From Selaginella moellendorffii (lineage: Eukaryota > Streptophyta > Lycopodiopsida > Selaginellales > Selaginellaceae): a stretch of DNA of 64,000 nucleotides. The stretch covers positions 1,570,446-1,634,445 of the forward strand of contig NW_003314265.1 of the NCBI RefSeq assembly GCF_000143415.4. The letters are read 5' to 3'. Below the pieces are notes generated by a model. The model was not told where the DNA came from. It did not search any database and worked only from the letters and a program-made list of their open reading frames with translations. Positions 57,515 through 64,000 of this stretch are shown piece after piece. Each line of letters opens with the position of its first letter. Position 1 is the stretch's first letter. The position numbers were made by a program, and so were the translations under genes.

Positions 57515-60133
57515 TCAGCTCGAGGGGCTTCCCTTCTGTGCTTGCTGCTGCGCGATCTCCTTGCGAGAAGCCTCCCACAGCTGGTCCTCGATGCCCAGCT
57601 TTCGGAGCTCCATCAGGCCTCGCTCCACTGCGAGTTTGAGGCATTGGTTAGATGCCGGAGATGACGAAAGAAAGATCATACCATCAACAGCGTCATGGAA
57701 CGTCGGAGAAACTGCATTCCGACTGGCCCAGTACTGCAGCCGCTCATCAGCGATGTCGGATTCGATCTTGTTGGCTCTTGCTCGACGCCAAAAATAAGAC
57801 AACCACGCCTGTGATACAGCCGCTGTGAAACACTTCGAAATGTAGTGAGGTTTTCTACCTGTTTGAATTGTACATCTTCTACTTCCTCGCTACTCAAGTC
57901 TGGTAACCAAAGATGATAATTAGACGAGGCAAAGAAGCGAATGCCAAAGAAGTTTACCCATGGATTCCACGAGTTTGGGACCATCTGGCGAGGCTCTTGC
58001 ATCTGGAAGTTTAAAAGTTTGTAATTGAAGAGAAATGCAAGTTTTGTACCTGGCAGGCTGTGGCCAACTCTTAACAAACTTGGACGCCGATGCTCAGCCA
58101 TTGCAAGGAGAACTCCATCTTCGACCTTCACAAACCAAACAATTACTTTGACAATCCAAAGGCTGGCACTAACCTTCAATGATGCAAGCTCTCGCAAGCC
58201 TTTCTCTACAGAGAGCATGCTTTCTATGTTGCCTTCGCCAGTGATATCATTTACATCGCGCGACGCCTTCTTTCCGTCTCCATTGGCTGAAGTTTATATC
58301 GAACTCAAGCATGTTGTTGAAGTAAAGAATTACCTGTAGACTCATTGCTGCCTTTTTGTCCGACATCCAAGACAACTTCCAGAGGTAAAGGAGCGAAGGA
58401 GGACCAGTACTCATATTTCAGAGGAGCTGTCTCCGGATGAACTCCTGTACTCACGAGATCAATCAAGATGTACGCTAAGATAAACATCTTACCGTGACGT
58501 ACAGCGAGCCCCCAATACCGTGCAAGCCAGCAACGTTTGAGAACGACCTCTTCCTGGAAAACGCGTTCGGTCAGAGCACCAAGATCCTTCGAGTAAAAAC
58601 CATTTCTTCTTGAGTCAAGATCATCCTGTGCGTCATTGTTCTCAACGCTTTGGCTTCCGCTTCCGCTTCCAGTGCTTTTGACGATGCCGATACAGCTTCG
58701 TCTCTGGCGGCCTGAATTCCAGGCAGTCAGATGGCATAAAAACAATACTCGATGTAGGATACCTCTGCTTCTAGACGAAGCGCTGCAATCTCGTCATCTT
58801 TCACATCTCTATTTTGTTTTGCAGCTTTTAGAGCAGCCTATGCATTTGTCGTGTAAAATAAACTTCATACAAGAAGAAAAATAAGCAAAGACAAACCTCA
58901 CGCTGCTTCAGTGCTGCTTCTTTCCTGAATTACAATCAATGGAGTTAGAAGGCAAAACTGCAGCCAGACCAGTACCTATGAAGCAGCCGAGCTTCCAGAG
59001 AAATACCTTCTCCAAGACTTGCAACCTGGGAAGCGAGAAAAGAAAAGAGATCACAGAGATGAAAGCCAGTATTTACCTGCTTCTCAAGCTCTCTTGCTCT
59101 TGCTTCAGATGCTTGCAGTTTTTCTTCGGCAAGGCGTAACTGCAACGAAAAAAGTCACATGACATTCAACAAGTAGAAACTAACCTTGTCAAGACGAAGT
59201 TGGTTTTCTTCTTCAAGTACTTCAAGCTACAAGCCAGTGTTGATGAAAATTTCACAAGTTTGAGCATAATATACCTCATCACGAAGTACAGCAGCTTCAC
59301 GTCTCGAGATTCCGGACTCTTGCCTTTGATGGTGAACCGGATCCGCAGCAGGCCTGCATCAAGAAGATAAACATCAGACCACGTTCGAAAGAAACCGAAA
59401 ACACGAGCCCCAATATATGAAACGGAGAAAGAGAAATCACGAAAACCACTCGACCACCTTCTATCCCGACGAAAGTCAGCATCCACGGAAGGTTCTGGCA
59501 CTCGTTGTGGCTGTGTGGAAAACGAGGGTGGCTTCACTCGACCAGATGACGCGGGTGCCAAAGGAGGAACTAAAGGCGTAGGGCGCAATGGTCTGCCCGC
59601 AGAGGCCGAGCGTTGATGGTCACTCCCACTTTCGTCCCGACTCCTCACTAGCTGGTATTTGATAAGAAGTTCACTATCAGTCCAGACCCAATCCCAAAAA
59701 CTCGTGAGAACAAAGACTGTGAAGCTATGGCAGCAAACAGAAAAAGAAGAGAGGCCGAGCATCTCCAAACTTCGTGTCTCACGAGCAAAGAACGTTTTTC
59801 CTCACGGAAAGGAAGACAAACAAAGGATGACGAACTTACCCCTGGAGACTGGGCTCTGGTCGAGAAATTGCTGGTTTTTACGCGGTAGGATTGCGATTGC
59901 TGTGCGAACTGGAGATCGTCGTCTTCGTCGTCATCGTCCTGTGGATGCGACGCTTGCATCAAGCTAGCGAGGCGCGCAGCCGCCGCCTTGGCGGAGTAAT
60001 TCGGCCTTCGCATCGCTCCCAGGGAGCCCGATCGGACGTGATGCGCCGGATGCGCCGGCGACATGGCAGGAGATGAAGTGGCGCTCTCATTGCTCCTCTG
60101 CCTCGATATTACGGGGCTCCCATTCCTGTCCAT
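57515..60133 (-). CDS. SCD2-like coiled-coil protein
   Basis: Seventeen exons, join of 57515-57627, 57682-57808, 57859-57899, 57958-58002, 58050-58125, 58174-58286, 58334-58444, 58493-58553, 58601-58711, 58763-58837, 58897-58924, 58976-59025, 59077-59139, 59185-59226, 59275-59353, 59458-59651, 59840-60133; 540 aa. The N-terminus is basic and Ser/Pro-rich ([32 protein letters not shown]). A long coiled coil follows ([54 protein letters not shown]), then a globular tail ([39 protein letters not shown]). This matches SCD2, which works with SCD1 in clathrin-linked trafficking and cytokinesis. All 16 intron phases agree. Confidence 0.88.
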
Positions 60134-60672
60134 CCCTCCCCTCTAGAATCCCCGCCGCCGCCCCACCGGCATTGATCCGGATCTACTCCGGCGCCTATGC
60201 AGTACCTGGGATCTGCCGGATGAACCAGTCGCCTCTCCAGCCACTCTAGGTCTTGCCCTAATTCCGTTCCTTTATGATCTCTTACTTACCCGGTCGGGCT
60301 CGATGCTCAAAGAAGATTAGTCTTATCTTTTTGGGAATGCCTGCTCGTCTCTGCTGTGATCGGATCTTCTTCTCCTCGATCAACAACGATGAACTTTGAG
60401 ATCAACAAAAAAGCTTCTTCTCTATGTGTTCTGATCCTTTTTTTTTTTCTCTTCTTTTGTGTGTGTAGACAAGTTGGTGGTGCTCTCTTGATGATCCCGC
60501 TCAACGTACGGAAGCTCAAATATGCTGCCGTACACCCCCGCCCGCTGTGCGAGAAATCACCACCAAGATTTAAATTTTTTTTTCCCTTGCTTTTTAACAT
60601 TATCTGAAGCTGGGTGCCTTTTCTGATAAAACAAATCCTTTAGGTTTTCCTAAGCATTCATTTTTTCGAGCG
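60134..60672. promoter_or_regulatory. Divergent promoter region, SCD2 / atypical kinase
   Basis: 540 bp between head-to-head start codons. T/C-rich tracts lie near 60440 and 60580. No clear TATA box. Confidence 0.4.
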
Positions 60673-61683
60673 ATGGCAGACTATGTGTGGGCGAGTGACG
60701 CGCGGTTGCTAGGCGCTGGAGCGGACGGAGAGGTAAGGGTTGGGTTCCACCGAAAGACCGGAGACAAAGTAGCCATGAAGAAGATGTACGAGCACGAGTA
60801 CCTTTACGATACCATCATCAACGAGTCGGAGATCCTGGAAGAGGTAGCGCACGACAACGTTGTCAATCTTCTTGGGTTGACCTGCAACAACCAGGGGACG
60901 TTCATGGTGATGGAGCTCATGGACGGGAGTTTGCGCGATGTGGTCTCGTCACGCAAGCTTGGGGAGCACGACATCAAGGCCGTGATGCGCCAGATCCTGG
61001 AGGGCCTGGCGTGGATTCACGCGCACAGAATCGTTCATCAAGACATCAAGACGAGCAACGTTCTCGTCAAAAGGGATGGAGAGAAGAATAAGCTTGTGGT
61101 GAAACTGGCGGACTTCACTACCGCGAGGAGGCTGCAGACACGCCCCTGGTCGAACGAGGTCGGGACCCTAACGTTCAACGCTCCGGAGCTTCTCAAGGGT
61201 GCCACCAGCTTTGGCACCGCAATCGACGTGTGGGGCGCCGGGTGTATATTCGCGGAGATGCTCCTGGGTAGCAATCCCTTTGACGTGCCCGACGAGGAGG
61301 ATGGAGACTCGCTCAACTATTTTGTGGCTGATTTTGCCAAGAAGCTGGACATCGATGGCTGTGGCATGGGCTATCAAGACAGGCGCCGAGAACGAGCACG
61401 CGAGAGGATCTTGGAGAAGATGGCGTGGTGGAAAGCTGAGGACGTGAGAAGCGGAATTAAAGACCCCAATGCCGTGGAGCTGCTCAAGAGGATGCTGGCG
61501 ATTGATCCGGCGAGGAGGATCTCGGCACAAAACGCCTTGAAGATGCCTTATTTCCAAGAGAAGGCCGATGACACATTTGTGGAAGCCAGGCGAGTGCTTC
61601 CGACAATGGCGACTGCGAGTGCAAATTTAAGGCCAGCTTGGCTTAAAATCAACAACGCAGCCCCATCAATAGCTACAATGTAA
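60673..61683 (+). CDS. Atypical CMGC/MAPK-like protein kinase
   Basis: Single exon, 336 aa, kinase domain only. Glycine loop GAGADGEV (residues 14-21), VAMKK with Lys36, alpha-C Glu in IINESEILEEV, hinge MVMELMDGSL. The catalytic loop is HQDIKTSNVL (His122-Gln123-Asp124) instead of HRD, and DFG is replaced by DFT (147-149, LADFTTARR). The APE motif is present (FNAPELL), as are DVWGAGCIFAEMLLGSNPF and a CMGC-like insert after it. There is no TxY activation motif. Catalytic Asp124 and metal-binding Asp147 remain, so activity is possible but cannot be assumed. The gene is intronless and its stop is followed at once by AT-rich DNA. Confidence 0.8.
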   Translation: MADYVWASDARLLGAGADGEVRVGFHRKTGDKVAMKKMYEHEYLYDTIINESEILEEVAHDNVVNLLGLTCNNQGTFMVMELMDGSLRDVVSSRKLGEHDIKAVMRQILEGLAWIHAHRIVHQDIKTSNVLVKRDGEKNKLVVKLADFTTARRLQTRPWSNEVGTLTFNAPELLKGATSFGTAIDVWGAGCIFAEMLLGSNPFDVPDEEDGDSLNYFVADFAKKLDIDGCGMGYQDRRRERARERILEKMAWWKAEDVRSGIKDPNAVELLKRMLAIDPARRISAQNALKMPYFQEKADDTFVEARRVLPTMATASANLRPAWLKINNAAPSIATM

Positions 61684-63760
61684 ACAATGCTAGATTTATA
61701 GTAGTTTTTTCTGATATTCAATTTGTTTAAAATTTTTAATGTAAATTTTTATGTATATTTTTAAAATATTATGTTTTATTATATTCATAGTTTATAAATA
61801 AAAAGTTTTAAGTAATTCTCATTAAAGTAAAATTAAAATTAAAAATAGCACAATCTTATAATCAAATTTCTTAATAATAGGTAAGGTAACAAAGTTACTC
61901 ATTAACTCTTAAAAAATAAAGGATTAGGCACTTTTTCTTGAATATCCTTTTTGCCAAGAAAAAGGAATACAAAGGTTTGCGAAAACTTTGAATCAATTTA
62001 CAATCTTTAGAACATGATTGACCTTTTGCATGATCTACTTAGAGAAAAATCCAAAACTTTAGATGTATACATTCAGTCTTCATAAAATTTACAATAAATT
62101 TATAAATAAAATAATACAAATAAAAAATACCTTTGAACATTATCTAATTTTTTTTTACATTTATAATAAAATTCTAAGTGATTTAATCTATTATAATTTC
62201 AATTATGCATCATAGATTTATTGAAGTTATAATATAAAAACCATTAAAAGTTGGTAAAAACTTTAAATTATAAAAAAATTTACTATCTACATAAAAATAT
62301 ATAAAATATGGATTGCATAACTACAGTTATAACTATGTAAATAATTAATATAACTCAGTTTTTCCTTCTCTTAAAATAACAATATACGATACCCGTGACG
62401 GGTAAAAAATATAATAAAAATCATGAAAAATATTATTATTGACCCCTTCTTTTACTACTTCTCAATCTATTTAAGCTCTGCCAAATAAAAAATAAAAAAA
62501 ACTAACATAAATAGTGATGGCAATGAGAATTAAATTATACATGTTTCTTTGTCTACTTTTTACACATCAAAATTTTATTTAATAGTGAGAAGAAAGAACT
62601 AAATAACACAAATGTTATTTAAATTTGTGAAGAGTTAACAAGGATTAATTATGTTTGGATTTTTACTATTGCAATTTGATTTATCTTAATTGTAAGCACT
62701 AATACTTTTACTAATGTATTGACTAATTAATGCCTTAAAGTTCTTTCATTATAATTTGCAACTCTGATATGTTTGTTTTTATCTCCTCATTATTGGCTAA
62801 TATTATGTTAGATTTACAATTCTTTAAAACATTTCATTATAACTTTGAAATTTAAAAATTAAATAAGGTTAATTGTTTTGAAATAAAAATTTAAAAATTG
62901 GAGTAATTTTAAAATCATAATTCATTTAGTTAAAATTATAGTTCACTTAAAATCTTTATTGAAATATGAAATCTTAAAAAAAACTAAAATTATGCATATT
63001 ACACATTTCACATAAATTATGCTTTATGTATCTGTTACAAAAATTAAGAAATATTTTAACTTAAATATTTAAATATGTTTGATAGCTCATATATATGAAA
63101 AAAAAATGTTAGTATCTAAAACATATTTTGAAAATAGTTTTTTAAAGAAACTTATCTACACAATAATGAGATAAATTGAAATTGATATAGAAATTATACA
63201 TATTTTATGCTTTAGTAATTAAAAATTAGTTTTAATTTTTAAATTTAAAATTAATATATTAAATTCATCATTAATGTTATTACAATAAAATCAACAATAT
63301 AAAAAATGTAAGTGTAGAGATATTATTTTTTTTATTTTAATATGATAGTAGAAAAAGATGGAGAAAAAGGAGCTTAGTTTAACAAATCCACAACGCAATA
63401 AAAAAATTTTAAAAACATAACCAATTCAATTTATCTAAGTTAAAAGACCAAATAAATTATAACTAAAGTGATTTGAAGTTTACAAAATTAGTTATTAGTT
63501 TTTATATTACATTTTAACTAAGAGTACAATTTATTTTCCACAAATTAAGCCTTTGTTGCTTCCCTTTTTAAAAATTTTATGTGCAATTAAATATGATTTT
63601 ATTAAATTATGAAATTAAAATAACTTTCAATTAAAGTCAATATGTTTTTAATTTCTTATAATATTATTAATTTTTTGAATTTTAAAACACTTTATAAAAC
63701 AAATGTAATCAACAATATAAATGTCTATAATTATGCATTTTGCTCAAAATGCTACACTTC
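61684..63760. other. AT-rich island, about 2 kb
   Basis: Continuous low-GC sequence with A/T homopolymers; for example 63601-63660 contains 7 G/C in 60. No open frame, terminal inverted repeat or tRNA was seen. The right edge near 63760 returns to ordinary composition just before the next gene. Confidence 0.85.
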
Positions 63761-63864
63761 TACACTATAAGAGCAATAGACTGTAAGAGCGATAGAGTTG
63801 GTAACTTTGGCTACCATCACTCGGCCAAAACGAGATTTTCAAACGAATATGCTATCAAAGCCCT

Positions 63865-63872
63865 AAACCCTA
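63865..63872 (+). promoter_or_regulatory. Telo-box AAACCCTA
   Basis: Inside gccctaaaccctaaaccta, 37 bp upstream of the last start codon in the window. Typical of plant ribosome-biogenesis and housekeeping promoters. Confidence 0.6.
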
Positions 63873-63908
63873 AACCTAGTGCCGACTTTAGGGTTTTTGA
63901 GAAGAAAT

Positions 63909-64000
63909 GGAGGCGCCGGAGAAGAAGAAGCGCAAGCGCTCCAAGGGCGAGGAAGTGGTGGCCGTGGCCCATGGAGAACTCGGAGGCGCCAGTGGCGCCG
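63909..64000 (+). CDS. 5' end of a gene cut by the window edge
   Basis: ATG with the frame MEAPEKKKRKRSKGEE, then Val/Ala/Gly-rich residues, open to the end of the window. The Lys/Arg cluster is a likely nuclear or nucleolar signal, and the telo-box leader fits a ribosome-biogenesis factor (inference). Too little remains to name the product. Confidence 0.6.

Noticed and set aside
61684..63760. AT-rich island as a transposon or organelle insertion
   Set aside because: No terminal repeats, transposase or organelle gene could be seen by reading. Only composition is unusual, so it is reported as an island.

Overview
The window is nuclear DNA of a land plant. It is gene-dense, almost every gene is cut by very short introns (mostly about 45-75 nt, GT-AG), and intergenic spacers are small. 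The gene set is plant-specific: VQ protein, RIN4/NOI protein, COBRA-like protein, CLE peptide, LTI65/RD29-like protein, plastid pTAC10, SCD2, hydroxyproline O-galactosyltransferase and two receptor kinases. Tiny introns, close spacing, telo-box (AAACCCTA) leaders and cyanovirin-N-like genes together suggest a lycophyte such as Selaginella. That assignment is inferred from gene style, not from a database match.

Layout. 0-12.5 kb: VQ gene (+), NOI/RIN4-like (-), COBRA-like (-), cytosolic HAD 5'-nucleotidase (-), alpha-tubulin (+) followed by a degenerate tandem repeat, and a helicase-derived gene that keeps only the second RecA domain (-). 12.5-26.5 kb: RING-H2 membrane protein (+), TDIF-type CLE peptide (+), MON1 (-), C1D/Rrp47 (+), LTI65-like stress protein (+), an AT-rich block with two cyanovirin-N-homology (CVNH) genes (-), an F-box gene (+) and a tRNA-Ala (-). 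26.5-40 kb: LRR receptor kinase (+), ARPC3 (-), TLDc protein (-), cardiolipin synthase (+), pTAC10 (-) and a decayed NFX1-type zinc-finger gene (+). 40-64 kb: intronless metallophosphoesterase (+), AT-rich block, plastid-type membrane protein (+), G-type lectin receptor kinase (+), PUB49/CYP65 U-box cyclophilin (+), GALT (-), PRP4 (+), an unrecognised 344-aa protein (+), a complex I ESSS-like subunit (+), SCD2 (-), an atypical intronless kinase (+), a 2-kb AT-rich block, and the start of one more gene (+).

Most genes are unrelated housekeeping or signalling genes rather than a pathway cluster. Several pairs are head-to-head with very short shared promoters (TLDc/cardiolipin synthase 68 bp between start codons, MON1/C1D 93 bp). 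The least ordinary content is the CVNH family (one intact gene, one probably frameshifted copy, and relics 3 kb upstream), the RecA2-only helicase gene without an arginine-finger motif, the TDIF-type CLE gene, and the AT-rich islands that begin almost exactly at the stop codons of two intronless genes. Exon boundaries were placed by hand from splice signals, reading phase and family similarity. For every multi-exon model given as intact, the summed exon length is a multiple of three.
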